Assembly (NCBI GenBank): GCA_016713245.1
Contig: JADJPM010000004.1
Coordinates: 1,054,001-1,118,000 of the forward strand
Direction of reading: 5' to 3'
DNA length: 64,000 nucleotides
From: Verrucomicrobiaceae bacterium
GTDB lineage: Bacteria > Verrucomicrobiota > Verrucomicrobiia > Verrucomicrobiales > Verrucomicrobiaceae
Part shown: one piece after another, positions 1-9,107 of the stretch
Numbering within the stretch: the stretch's first letter is position 1
How the letters are laid out: each line of letters starts with the position of its first letter
Position numbers and translations under genes: made by a program
The notes under the pieces: generated by a model
Databases searched by the model: none
Seen by the model: only the letters and a program-made list of their open reading frames with translations
Told to the model about the DNA's origin: nothing

Positions 1-3000
1 GAGGCCTGCTGGGCCATCTGAGCGAGGAAGGCCTCGAAGGCGGCGAGCTGCTGGGTGCTGCGGAATAGATTTCCGACGACTTCGCCATTGATGTTGGTCA
101 TCAGGCTGGAGAAGGCGGAGAAGGCTTCCTGCTTGAATTCGATGAGCGGGTCCTTTTGACCGTGGGTGCGGAGGCTGACGCCTTCTTTGAGGGCATCGAG
201 GGCGTAGAGATGCTCCTGCCAGAGGCGGTCGATGGCGTTGAGGAGGATCATCTTTTCGATCTCCTGAAGGGCGGTGGGGTTTCCTCCCTGCACCTTCACA
301 TCGTAGGCGTGGAGGATGCGGTCCTTGATGAACTGCACGTTGCCTTCAAAGTCGCGACCGGCGAATTCGGCTTCCTCGGCTTTGAGGCCGATGGGGAAGG
401 TGGTGTTGATCCAGTGGATGAGGCCTTCGTAATCGGGGGTGTCGTTGGACTTCTCCTGCGGGATGAATTCAGCGAGGCGATCACGGATGCCTTTTTCGAC
501 GGCGTCGTTGATGAGAAGGCGGGTATCGTTGCTGTTGAGCACGTCGTTGCGCCATTCATAGACGACTTCGCGCTGCTGATTCATGACGTCGTCGTATTCG
601 AGGACGCGTTTACGCCAGACGTAGTTCCGCTGCTCGACCCGCTTCTGGGCGGTTTCGACGCTGCGATTGAGCCAGGGGTGCTGCAATTCCTCACCCTCCT
701 TCATGCCGAAGCGTTCCATCATCTTCGTCATGCGCTCGGCGGCGCCAAAGTTGCGCATGAGGTCGTCTTCAAAGCTGAGGAAGAATTTGCTCTCACCCGG
801 GTCGCCCTGACGGGCGGAACGTCCGCGAAGCTGGCGGTCCACGCGACGGGACTCGTGACGCTCGGTGGCGAGTACGAAGAGGCCGCCGAGCTCGGAGACG
901 CCTTCGCCGAGTTTGATGTCCGTGCCACGACCGGCCATGTTGGTGGAGATGGTGACGGCTCCGCGATGTCCGGCACGTGCGACGATCTCGGCCTCCTGGC
1001 GGTGGTATTTCGCATTGAGGACGTTGTGGACGATCTTTTGCAGCTTCAGCATGCGTGAGACCATCTCAGAGGCCTCGACGCTGGCGGTACCGACCAGGAC
1101 GGGCTGGCCTTTGAGGTGGAGCTGCTTGATGAGCTCGATGACGGCGGTGAATTTCTCGCGGCGGGTCTTGTAGATGCTGTCGTTTTGATCGAGGCGCTTG
1201 ACCGGGCGGTTCGTCGGGATGGTGAGCACGTCGAGGCCGTAGATATCGTTGAACTCCGCGGCGTCGGTTTCAGCGGTGCCAGTCATGCCGCCGAGCTTTT
1301 GATAGAGGCGGAAGTAGTTCTGAATGGTGATGGTGGCGAGCGTCTGCGTCTCGGCGTCGATGTGGACGCCTTCCTTGGCTTCGACGGCTTGATGCAAACC
1401 ATCGCTCCAGCGGCGGCCGGGCATTTTGCGGCCCGTTTGCGCATCGACGATCATGACCTTGTTGTCTTCGACGACGTATTCGACGTCCTTTTCATACAGC
1501 GTGTAGGCACGCAGGAGCTGGCCGATCTGGTGGATGCGCTGGCCTTGATGGGAGAGGCGGTCCTGGGTCTCGTTTTTCTTCTGAATCCGCTGCTGCTCGG
1601 TGAGCGAGGTATCGCCGTCGATCTCGGAATAGATGGTGGCGATGTCCGGGAGCACGAAAGCCTCCGGCTCATCGGGGTTCAGGAAGGTGCGGCCCATTTC
1701 GCTGAGGTCGGCGTCGTGGCTTTTTTCCTCGATGGAGTAGTAGAGCTCTTCCTTGAGTTTGAAGTATTCGACCTTCTGCGTGTCTTGGTAGAGGGCGAGC
1801 TCGGCCTTTTCCATGTCGCGGCGCAGCTCGGGGTCTTCCATGCAGCGCAGGAGGGCGCGGTTCTTGGGCTGGCCGAGGTGGACTTGGAAGAGTTTTTTAC
1901 CTGCAAGGTCGTGCTCGCCCTTGGTGGCGTGTTCTTTGGCCTCGGTGATGATCTTGGTGCAAAGCGTGGTCTGGCGGCGGACGAGCTGCTCGACGAGTGG
2001 CTTGTAACGCTCGTAGTGATGGGCGGACTCAGCGACGGCGACCGGGCCGCTGATGATCAATGGCGTGCGAGCCTCGTCGATGAGGACGGAGTCCACTTCG
2101 TCCACGATGGCGAAGTAATGGCCGCGCTGGACCTGCTGGTCCTTGCTGGAGGCCATGCCGTTGTCACGGAGGTAGTCGAAGCCGAATTCGCTGTTCGTGC
2201 CGTAGGTGATGTCGCAGCGGTATTGCTCAGCACGGATGTGGCTGGGCTGGTCGTTCTGGATAACGCCGACGGTGAGGCCGAGGGATTTGTAAAGGTGGCC
2301 CATCCACTCGCTGTCGCGTCGGGCGAGGTAATCATTCACGGTGATGACGTGGACGCCACGGCCGGTGAGGGCATTGAGGAAGACGGGGAGCGTGCCGACA
2401 AGCGTTTTACCTTCACCGGTGGCCATTTCGGCGATCATGCCGCGATGCAAGGCGATGCCGCCGATGAGCTGCACGTCGAAATGGACCATGTTCCACTTCA
2501 GAGGGGTGTCGCAGACCATGATGTCGCTGCCGGAGAGGCGGCGGGCGGCGTTTTTGACGACGGCGTAGGCCTCGGGGAGGATGTCGCTGAGCATCTGCTG
2601 CTCGATGTCGGTGAACTTGGGCTGGATCTCGTTCCAGGCATCGCGGGCACGGTCGATGCGGGCTTTTTTATCTTCCAAGGACGCGGAAGCCCAGGCGGAG
2701 GTTTTGACCTCCTCGGCATCGAGAGACGGGAAATGAGCCTTCAAAGCCTCAAAGTAAGGGGCGATGCCTTCCAGGCTGGCATTGACCTGTTGCTCATCGG
2801 CGATGCGCAAAGCCACGCCCCCGAGGAAGGGCGGGGTGTGGAAGGCGCGGAACTGCTGCTGCCATTTCACCACTCGGTCCCGCAGAGCCTGCTCATCCTG
2901 CTGCTGGAGCTGTTCTTCGATGCGATTGATCTCGGTGACGGTGGGCTGGAGCTTGCGCACGGTGCGCTGGTTCTTTGAGCCGAGAATTTTCTTGATGAGC

Positions 3001-3011
3001 CAATTGAACAT
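1..3011 (-). CDS. secA: SecA preprotein translocase ATPase (3' end beyond window)
   Basis: SecA is the cytoplasmic motor ATPase that pushes preproteins through SecYEG. The open frame on the minus strand runs from an ATG at 3011 to the window edge, about 1003 residues without a stop. The start reads MFNWLIKKILGSKNQR, a normal SecA N-terminus. Visible motifs are the Walker A loop EMATGEGKT (complement near 2410-2435), the DEAD-type motif IVDEVDSVLIDEARTP (near 2080-2115) and the helical C-terminal segment RSTQQLAAFEAFLAQMAQQ at the window edge. The C-terminal linker and possible zinc-binding tail are not in the window, so this entry is partial. tsaB lies 81 bases upstream in the same direction. 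The assignment is very secure. Confidence 0.97.
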   Translation of the reverse strand, partial: MFNWLIKKILGSKNQRTVRKLQPTVTEINRIEEQLQQQDEQALRDRVVKWQQQFRAFHTPPFLGGVALRIADEQQVNASLEGIAPYFEALKAHFPSLDAEEVKTSAWASASLEDKKARIDRARDAWNEIQPKFTDIEQQMLSDILPEAYAVVKNAARRLSGSDIMVCDTPLKWNMVHFDVQLIGGIALHRGMIAEMATGEGKTLVGTLPVFLNALTGRGVHVITVNDYLARRDSEWMGHLYKSLGLTVGVIQNDQPSHIRAEQYRCDITYGTNSEFGFDYLRDNGMASSKDQQVQRGHYFAIVDEVDSVLIDEARTPLIISGPVAVAESAHHYERYKPLVEQLVRRQTTLCTKIITEAKEHATKGEHDLAGKKLFQVHLGQPKNRALLRCMEDPELRRDMEKAELALYQDTQKVEYFKLKEELYYSIEEKSHDADLSEMGRTFLNPDEPEAFVLPDIATIYSEIDGDTSLTEQQRIQKKNETQDRLSHQGQRIHQIGQLLRAYTLYEKDVEYVVEDNKVMIVDAQTGRKMPGRRWSDGLHQAVEAKEGVHIDAETQTLATITIQNYFRLYQKLGGMTGTAETDAAEFNDIYGLDVLTIPTNRPVKRLDQNDSIYKTRREKFTAVIELIKQLHLKGQPVLVGTASVEASEMVSRMLKLQKIVHNVLNAKYHRQEAEIVARAGHRGAVTISTNMAGRGTDIKLGEGVSELGGLFVLATERHESRRVDRQLRGRSARQGDPGESKFFLSFEDDLMRNFGAAERMTKMMERFGMKEGEELQHPWLNRSVETAQKRVEQRNYVWRKRVLEYDDVMNQQREVVYEWRNDVLNSNDTRLLINDAVEKGIRDRLAEFIPQEKSNDTPDYEGLIHWINTTFPIGLKAEEAEFAGRDFEGNVQFIKDRILHAYDVKVQGGNPTALQEIEKMILLNAIDRLWQEHLYALDALKEGVSLRTHGQKDPLIEFKQEAFSAFSSLMTNINGEVVGNLFRSTQQLAAFEAFLAQMAQQA

Positions 3012-3092
3012 GAGGTCGGGGGAAAGGGAAAAGGGCGCGGAACATGGAGCGGGCAAAGCCGCGTGCAAGGACCGTTCCATGGCACCTAGGTG

Positions 3093-3734
3093 TCAAACCG
3101 TGCCGGGCGGGCGTTTCGGCTTCGTGATGAAGGCCTCGGCGAGGTAATGCGGGATCAAGGGGCGGGCGATGAGGTCGCGGAGCTCGGCCTCCGGCAAGGC
3201 GGCAACGATTTGACCGAGGTGGGCGGCATGAGGGCGTGCCTGAAGCACCTGCGAAAGGCCGAGCGGCACCTGCGGGTCAAAAGTCAGCCATGGGGAACCA
3301 TCGGCACAACGCTCGCGAGCGACCTCGGGGGAGACGGTTTCGATTTCAGGCATGAGACGGCCATTTTGCACCTCGGCGAGGTAAAAGCTCTGCCGTCGAG
3401 CATCGCCGATGACGCGGTAGTTTGGACCCGTTTGGATGTCCGGGGCCGCCAGCGAGGACCAACCGGCACACCAGACGCCCCGCGACAGGGCGATGCCCTG
3501 CGCTGCCGCGATGGCAATTCGGACGCCCGTGTAGGAGCCGGGGCCGTTTCCGATCACCACGCCCGTGAGGTCAGCCCCGGCCGCCTCCAAGGCATTCCGT
3601 AGAGGGGCAAAGACGCGGGCATTGTGCGATCTCTCGGACTGAAACGAGGCCTCAAACCTCACTTCCTCGCCGCAGACCACCGCGAGGCTGCCTTGGGAGG
3701 TGGAAAGATCAATGGCGAGGAAGGCGGCGGGCAT
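3093..3734 (-). CDS. tsaB: tRNA threonylcarbamoyladenosine biosynthesis protein TsaB
   Basis: TsaB is the inactive ASKHA-fold partner of TsaD in making t6A37 on ANN-decoding tRNAs in the cytoplasm. The product is 213 residues, usual for the family. The N-terminus MPAAFLAIDLSTSQGSLAV gives the phosphate-1-like strand-turn, and NGPGSYTGVRIA is the family signature. An upstream in-frame ATG at 3848 would add 38 residues that look non-conserved and would use up the divergent promoter space, so I chose the ATG at 3734. secA follows downstream in the same direction. The divergent secretin gene starts 112 bases away. Confidence 0.93.
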   Translation of the reverse strand: MPAAFLAIDLSTSQGSLAVVCGEEVRFEASFQSERSHNARVFAPLRNALEAAGADLTGVVIGNGPGSYTGVRIAIAAAQGIALSRGVWCAGWSSLAAPDIQTGPNYRVIGDARRQSFYLAEVQNGRLMPEIETVSPEVARERCADGSPWLTFDPQVPLGLSQVLQARPHAAHLGQIVAALPEAELRDLIARPLIPHYLAEAFITKPKRPPGTV

Positions 3735-3846
3735 CCGGGAAGGGCTAGCTGAAATGTCAGGCGGGGTGGAAGAAAATGCTTGGGAAAACCGGGGCGGTCT
3801 GTTATGCAAATCGTTTCCTGCTCCCATTTCGCGACGCTTTTCCCGC

Positions 3847-6339
3847 ATGCCATTGAAATTTCACCTCCAACACACTCCCGCCCCCTGGTTTTGCATCGGG
3901 GTGATGAGTCTGTTGGCTCTCCAACCGACTCTTGCGGCTGATAGCGCCGTCCGCCTCGCTGATCGTGAAGCCGCCAAGCGCCAGATGCGTGTCGATTCCG
4001 CTGGAACCGATCTTCAACGCGCCTCCGATTTGATGGCCGAGGGCAAGACCGAGGAGGCACTGAGCTTGCTCGAATCCACCTACACCTCGCTTCCCGAGGC
4101 TCCGCTGACGCACGAACTCAAAGTGGCCGCCCGTGCAGGTTACATCTCTGCTGGCTGCATCCGTGCTGAGGAATTGATGGCCATCGGCAAGCGCCCTGAG
4201 GCCGATGAACTCATCGCCAAGCTCCTCGCCGCCTCTCCGAATGACAAGCAGGTGCTCTCCTGCCGCGCTCGTTTTGCCGATCCAGATCGCTATCCTCCTG
4301 CGCTGACTTCCGAGCATGTGGACAACGTTAGGAAGGTCGAGGCACTGCTACTCAAGGCCAACTCGGCCCTCGAAATCGGCGATTACGATCTCTCCATCCG
4401 CCTCTATCAGGACGTGTTGCGCATCGATAAGTATAACAATGCCGCCCGTCGCGGTATGGAGAGAGTGGAGCAGCTCAAAAGAAGGTACTTCCAATCCGGC
4501 TACGACCAAACTCGTGCCTCCATGCTTGCCAAGGTTGACCGTCTATGGGAAGACGCCGTGCCGCCTTCCAGCACCGATTTGAATGCTCTCTTTGGTGCTC
4601 GCGAGCGTGCCTCGGCCGCCTCCCTCGAAGGACGGGAGAGCATTCTCGACAAGCTCCGCACCTACCGCATGCCCAGTATCGAATTCCAAGGGGCAACAGT
4701 CCCTGAGGTCATCGAACTGCTTCGCCTGCGCAGCCGTGATCTCGATCCCGAGGGACGAGGCATCGACTTCGTCCTCAATATTCCGGATGACCTGAAATCC
4801 GCTCAGATCAGCCTTTCTCTCAAAGACATCCCGATGGAGGAAGTCCTCCGCTATGTCACCGAGGCGGCGAGTGTGAGTTATCGCGTCGAGCCACGTGCGG
4901 TGGTGCTGACCTCTCTCGGCGAGAAAAACTCTGCCATGGTCACTCGCAGCTACCGCGTGCCACCGGATTTTATTCAGAACAGCGCCACCAATGCCGCTGC
5001 TCCCGCTCCAGGTGCGGACCCATTTGCCCAGGCTGGTGCGGCCACTCCTGGCGGGGGGCTTTCCATCCGGCGGATGGGGGCCAAAGAATTCCTCGAAGGA
5101 CGTGGTATTCTGTTTCCCGAAGGTTCCAGCGCCAGTTTCTCCTCAAGCACCAGCACCCTCGTGGTGCGGAATACCATCCCGAATGTCGAACTGGTTGAGA
5201 GCTTGGTCGAAGAAGCCATGAAGTCCGCCCCCAAAATGGTGACCGTGACAGTGCGTATCCTGGAGGTAGCTCAAAACAATCTGGATGAACTCGGATTCGA
5301 CTGGTTGATGGGAGGCGGTGGTAGCAATCCCAAGGTGGACTTTGGTGGCGGCACAGTCGGCAATTCGGCTCGAACTGATTTGAGGGCTGGTTCTCCGTTT
5401 GTCAATGCGGCCACTGTTCCCTCTTTTTCCGGACTGCCCAATACCACCGCGGTGACTTCAACCGGGGTAAATCCCCTCACCGCCGGTCTCCGATCTGGTC
5501 AGAGTGGGAATGGGCGGCTGGATAACCTTCTCAACACAGGAACTGCCCTACCCAATCAGTTGCCAGCGCCTGGTATTTTGTCTGTGGCCGGAGTGTTCAC
5601 TGACCCTCAATTTCAGACGATACTGCGCGGCGTTTCACAAAAAAAAGGCGTGGATATTCAGGCAACTCCCAGCGTGACGACCAAGAATGGCCAGAAAGCC
5701 ACCGTGGAGATGCAAAGGGAGGTCATCTACCCTACTGAGTTCGATCCACCCCAGTTGCCTCAGGCAAATAACACGGGCAGCGCTTCAGGATTCATCCTCC
5801 CCACACTTCCTCCCATCGCCACTCCCACTACGCCCACGGCTTTTGAAATGCGGAAAACAGGTGTCGTGCTGGAGGTCGAGCCAGTGATCGGAGAAGATGG
5901 CTCGGTTGAATTGAATCTGACGCCTGAACTGACGGACTTTGAGGGGTTTGTGAACTATGGCTCACCGATCAGTCGTAGCGGCAGTGGAGTGTTCCCGATT
6001 ACCATCAATAGCAGAACCATTGGCTTCTTGAACCAGCCAGACCAGTTGATTACGCCCAATCAAATTCTACAGCCGATCTTCAAGACTACCAAAACCTCCA
6101 CCTCAGTCCGTGTGTGGGATGGCTCAACCATCATGCTGGGGGGGCTCAAGCGTCAGGACATCAGCATCATTGACGATAAGGTTCCAGTTCTCGGGGACCT
6201 ACCGTTTGTAGGCCGCCTTTTTCGAACTCACGCCAAGCAAACTGAAACCAAGAACGTCGTCATCTTCGTCACCGTGGACGTGATTGATCCGTCTGGTCAG
6301 AAGATTCGCAAACCTCAGGCGGCGGCCGTAGCTCCTTGA
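3847..6339 (+). CDS. TPR-secretin, type II/IV secretion GspD-PilQ family (Amuc_1098-like)
   Basis: This is an outer-membrane secretin-family protein of 830 residues. It begins with a hydrophobic signal-like segment (residues about 14-30). Charged TPR-like helices follow (about 40-260), then N-domain-like repeats with a SerThr/Gly-rich linker (about 390-480). The secretin core lies at about 480-820. Core signatures are GVDIQATPSVTTKNGQKA (near residue 600), GVVLEVEPVIGEDGSV and DKVPVLGDLPFVGRLFR (near 776). The domain order matches the Amuc_1098-type secretin of Akkermansia, which belongs to a pilus-like cluster, but no pilM/N/O genes lie next to it here. I chose the ATG at 3847 because it directly precedes the signal segment. 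The longer frame from 3700 overlaps tsaB. Confidence 0.88.
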   Translation: MPLKFHLQHTPAPWFCIGVMSLLALQPTLAADSAVRLADREAAKRQMRVDSAGTDLQRASDLMAEGKTEEALSLLESTYTSLPEAPLTHELKVAARAGYISAGCIRAEELMAIGKRPEADELIAKLLAASPNDKQVLSCRARFADPDRYPPALTSEHVDNVRKVEALLLKANSALEIGDYDLSIRLYQDVLRIDKYNNAARRGMERVEQLKRRYFQSGYDQTRASMLAKVDRLWEDAVPPSSTDLNALFGARERASAASLEGRESILDKLRTYRMPSIEFQGATVPEVIELLRLRSRDLDPEGRGIDFVLNIPDDLKSAQISLSLKDIPMEEVLRYVTEAASVSYRVEPRAVVLTSLGEKNSAMVTRSYRVPPDFIQNSATNAAAPAPGADPFAQAGAATPGGGLSIRRMGAKEFLEGRGILFPEGSSASFSSSTSTLVVRNTIPNVELVESLVEEAMKSAPKMVTVTVRILEVAQNNLDELGFDWLMGGGGSNPKVDFGGGTVGNSARTDLRAGSPFVNAATVPSFSGLPNTTAVTSTGVNPLTAGLRSGQSGNGRLDNLLNTGTALPNQLPAPGILSVAGVFTDPQFQTILRGVSQKKGVDIQATPSVTTKNGQKATVEMQREVIYPTEFDPPQLPQANNTGSASGFILPTLPPIATPTTPTAFEMRKTGVVLEVEPVIGEDGSVELNLTPELTDFEGFVNYGSPISRSGSGVFPITINSRTIGFLNQPDQLITPNQILQPIFKTTKTSTSVRVWDGSTIMLGGLKRQDISIIDDKVPVLGDLPFVGRLFRTHAKQTETKNVVIFVTVDVIDPSGQKIRKPQAAAVAP

Positions 6340-6417
6340 ACTGGGGTTTCTTGGATCGGGGATTGCTTGGTCATGCATTGACACAGAGCCGTTAGATGGA
6401 ATTCCTCCGTTCCAAGA

Positions 6418-6777
6418 ATGACCTCGAAACTTCTCATTAAGTACCTGCTCAGCGCTGGCATTATCACCCTCGTCAGTGAAATGGTGAAACGCAGTGATCG
6501 GGCCGGTGCGCTTCTTGCCGCGCTGCCTTTTGTTTCGATCATCACGCTCCTGTGGGTGCATTTCGAGAGTGATCCTGCCGTGAGGGGGCAAAAGACAGCG
6601 GATCACATGTGGTACATCTTTTGGTATGTGCTGCCCACGCTGCCGATGTTCCTGCTTTTTCCCACCATGCAGCGCTGGTGGGGCTTTTATGGCGCCCTGG
6701 GTGGCTCCGCAGTGCTCACGATCCTCCTCTTTGCCTTGCTAAAGATCATCGCAGGTCGTTTCGGTCTTGTCTTATAA
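6418..6777 (+). CDS. DUF3147 family small membrane protein
   Basis: A 119-residue hydrophobic protein with about four membrane segments: LIKYLLSAGIITLVSEM, AGALLAALPFVSIITLLWV, MWYIFWYVLPTLPMFLLF, and a C-terminal LGGSAVLTILLFALLKII. The pattern, including R-A-G-A-L-L-A-A-L-P after the first helix, fits DUF3147, a family of unknown function in the inner membrane. It starts 78 bases after the secretin stop and converges with the kinase gene, overlapping its 3' end by six bases. Confidence 0.72.
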   Translation: MTSKLLIKYLLSAGIITLVSEMVKRSDRAGALLAALPFVSIITLLWVHFESDPAVRGQKTADHMWYIFWYVLPTLPMFLLFPTMQRWWGFYGALGGSAVLTILLFALLKIIAGRFGLVL

Positions 6778-8286
6778 AGAGGTATCTATCTCCAGCACAA
6801 CTCGAAAGCCCGTGCCGTCCGCTTGAACGATGGCGCGGGCTTTCTGCTGGGTGGCATCATCCCTGTAGGAGGCACCGCGCACGATGAAATCGCCGTCGCG
6901 GGTGGTGTTTGCCAAGGTCGCGGTCCATTCGGAAACATTGCCTTCGAGGTCAAAGAGGCCCAAGGCATTCGCCGTGTGCCTGGCCGCGGGCTCGGTAAAG
7001 CTCGCGACACGACGAAGCAGCAGGTCTTTGGCGAACTGCGACCACTCCTCATTCGTCGGCAGACGGTAGCGGGCCTTCTTGCTGATGCGGCCGAGCATTT
7101 GTTCATGCTTCGTCAGCCATTCGCAGAAGCGGTCGGCCATGATCTTGCTCACAGGCGTCACCGGATGTTCCGGCGTGGCGATCATCCCCGGCGGCGGATG
7201 CCGCCAGCGTGTCTCCGGCCCGGTGATCGGCAGTTTCACCGCCTGCGAATAGGCATCAAAGTCACGGATGCGTGTTTCGTGCGTGCAAACGCGGAGCTTG
7301 CTGCCCGGAAGCGTCACGAAGGTCATGCCGAGGCTGTTCTCATATTTGTTCGGTCTTGGCTGCAAATTCGGATTCCAAGGCCAAGGCAAATCCGCGAGTG
7401 CGACGAGTGCCACCAACAAGAGAAAACTCCACGGCCACCAAAACGGCAGACGAGGCTTCAAAGCCTTCGCAACCTCGGCGATGCTCGATGGACGTTTGGC
7501 TGGATTCTCCTGAAGGCATCGCGACACCACGCGATCGTATCGCGAAGGCTCATACTGGCCGATGGGCAGCTTCCCGGTGAGCATTTCATGCAGCAGCACG
7601 CCGAGCGAAAAGATGTCCGCCCGATGATCGACCTTTGCTGAGCCTCGCCGCACCTCTGGCGCGATGTAGTATGGCGTGCCAAACACATCCGTCGTCTGCG
7701 TGAGAGCGATTTCAGGCTCACCGGGCTTCGCGAGAGAGAAATCGGCCACGACGATGTGGCCGGCCTCGTTGAGCAAAAGGTTCGCCGGTTTGATGTCACG
7801 ATGCACCACGCCCTTGGCGTGCGCATAAGCCACGGCATCCAAGACCTGACGAAAGAGCCGCAAAGCCTCTTTTTCGGGTAGCGGGCCTTGCTGAAGCCTT
7901 TTCGCGAGATCACCACCCCGCATCCAAGGCGTGACGATGAAGCATCGACCATCCGGCGTGAGGCCGGAGTCGAGCATGCGCAGGATGTGCGGGTGATCGA
8001 GCTGCCGCAGGGTGTCCGCCTCACGTTGAAGGCGCTCAAACAGCTCCGCGCTGCCGATTTTGAGCGCCACCTCCAGCTCGTCATCGAGTCGAAGGGCGCG
8101 AAACACCACGCCCATGCCTCCGCGACCGATCACGCCGAGTATTTCATAACCCGCCACCTCTGGCACATCATCCGCCAGCGCCGGTTTCTTCATAAACGAG
8201 GTGATCGCACGTGCCACACAGGTCGGGCACAGGCCGTCCACCGCACGAAGCGGGCTGCCGCAGGTGTTGCAGAGGTTCGTGTTCAT
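6772..8286 (-). CDS. Membrane Ser/Thr protein kinase with C-terminal FGE-sulfatase-like domain
   Basis: A 504-residue Hanks-type kinase. Residues 6-23 form a Cys4 zinc ribbon (CNTC and CPTC). The kinase domain spans about 47-280, with the glycine loop GRGGMG (54-59), lysine K76 and the HRDIKPAN catalytic loop (162-169). The usual DFG is DFS (182-184). One membrane helix (about 282-304) is followed by a formylglycine-generating-enzyme-like domain (about 312-500) with RLPTNEEW and LEGNVSEW motifs. FGE-like domains on kinases are generally taken as extracytoplasmic sensors rather than active enzymes; that is inference here. The start codon overlaps the stop of the upstream sigma-factor gene by four bases (ATGA), so the two are translationally coupled. 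The sigma factor is the likely partner or target. Confidence 0.9.
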   Translation of the reverse strand: MNTNLCNTCGSPLRAVDGLCPTCVARAITSFMKKPALADDVPEVAGYEILGVIGRGGMGVVFRALRLDDELEVALKIGSAELFERLQREADTLRQLDHPHILRMLDSGLTPDGRCFIVTPWMRGGDLAKRLQQGPLPEKEALRLFRQVLDAVAYAHAKGVVHRDIKPANLLLNEAGHIVVADFSLAKPGEPEIALTQTTDVFGTPYYIAPEVRRGSAKVDHRADIFSLGVLLHEMLTGKLPIGQYEPSRYDRVVSRCLQENPAKRPSSIAEVAKALKPRLPFWWPWSFLLLVALVALADLPWPWNPNLQPRPNKYENSLGMTFVTLPGSKLRVCTHETRIRDFDAYSQAVKLPITGPETRWRHPPPGMIATPEHPVTPVSKIMADRFCEWLTKHEQMLGRISKKARYRLPTNEEWSQFAKDLLLRRVASFTEPAARHTANALGLFDLEGNVSEWTATLANTTRDGDFIVRGASYRDDATQQKARAIVQADGTGFRVVLEIDTSL

Positions 8287-8984
8287 GTTCGTGAAAGCAC
8301 CCGCAGCAGGTGAACGAGCTCTTCTTCCGCCTCGGCGGCGTCGTTCGTGGTTTCGAGCACGCTTTGTCGCAGCAGATCGGCGAGCCGACGCCGCGCGCGA
8401 TGTTGTTCGACGGCCAAAGCATTCCGCGTGATGCCGAGTCGCGAGGCCAGCGCCTCCAAATCAGTCGTTTCAGCGAGCAGCGTGGGCTTCAGTTGCTCAT
8501 AAAGCTCCACGCGCCCGCGTCGCTCATAACCGGCCCGTAACTCACTGAGAGCCTTCTCAAGCACGACCAACGCCCACTCTTGATCATAAGCCAGATCTGC
8601 CTCGCCATCTTCGGCGGGCAGGCTTTCATCCAATTCGACCGCCTCTGCGCCCGAGCCTCGCTTCTGCGTGCTTCGATCCCGCCGCCAATGCCACACGTGA
8701 TGCCGGATGGCCGATTTCAAATACGAGCGCAGCGTGCCCCGCTCCTGCTGCGCCCGCTGAAAGCCTTCCCGCTTCAAAAACAGCGCAAAGAAATCCTGCG
8801 CGATGTCCTCCGCCTCGTCCACGCATCCCAGCGCCCTCACATAGCCCGCCACTGGCTGCCAGTATTCACCACACAGCTCCTCCAGCGCACGTGAATCTGC
8901 CTCCACCTCCCGCGCCCGCGCCACACGGCTCCAGCGCGTGGCGGGAAAGGCAAGGGCAGGCATGTGGCCGTTCGTGTGGGGCAT
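8283..8984 (-). CDS. ECF-type RNA polymerase sigma factor
   Basis: A 233-residue sigma-70 family protein. Region 2 carries the ALGCVDEAEDIAQDFFALFL helix, which corresponds to core binding and -10 recognition. Region 4 carries EALASRLGITRNALAVEQHRA, a helix-turn-helix for -35 recognition. The gene overlaps the kinase gene by four bases. ECF factors paired with Ser/Thr kinases are known in Planctomycetes and Verrucomicrobia, where the kinase replaces a classical anti-sigma factor. I start at the ATG at 8984 (MPHTNGHMPALAFPATRWS) because the 38 residues upstream look like untranslated sequence and would leave almost no space to the divergent gene at 9108. Confidence 0.88.
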   Translation of the reverse strand: MPHTNGHMPALAFPATRWSRVARAREVEADSRALEELCGEYWQPVAGYVRALGCVDEAEDIAQDFFALFLKREGFQRAQQERGTLRSYLKSAIRHHVWHWRRDRSTQKRGSGAEAVELDESLPAEDGEADLAYDQEWALVVLEKALSELRAGYERRGRVELYEQLKPTLLAETTDLEALASRLGITRNALAVEQHRARRRLADLLRQSVLETTNDAAEAEEELVHLLRVLSRT

Positions 8985-9107
8985 GAGTTCTCGCTTTTTA
9001 ACCCGGGAAAGTTGCCAGAGATACAGGGTGCGAAAAAATATTTCGCACCGCCTGTAATCGCCGCCGCGAAACCGGCCACTTGGGGATGAAACCACCACTC
9101 ATCCCCC

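Noticed and set aside
156..2978. Long plus-strand open frames over the first 3 kb
   Set aside because: They are antisense shadows of secA, whose minus-strand frame has all SecA motifs and runs off the window edge.
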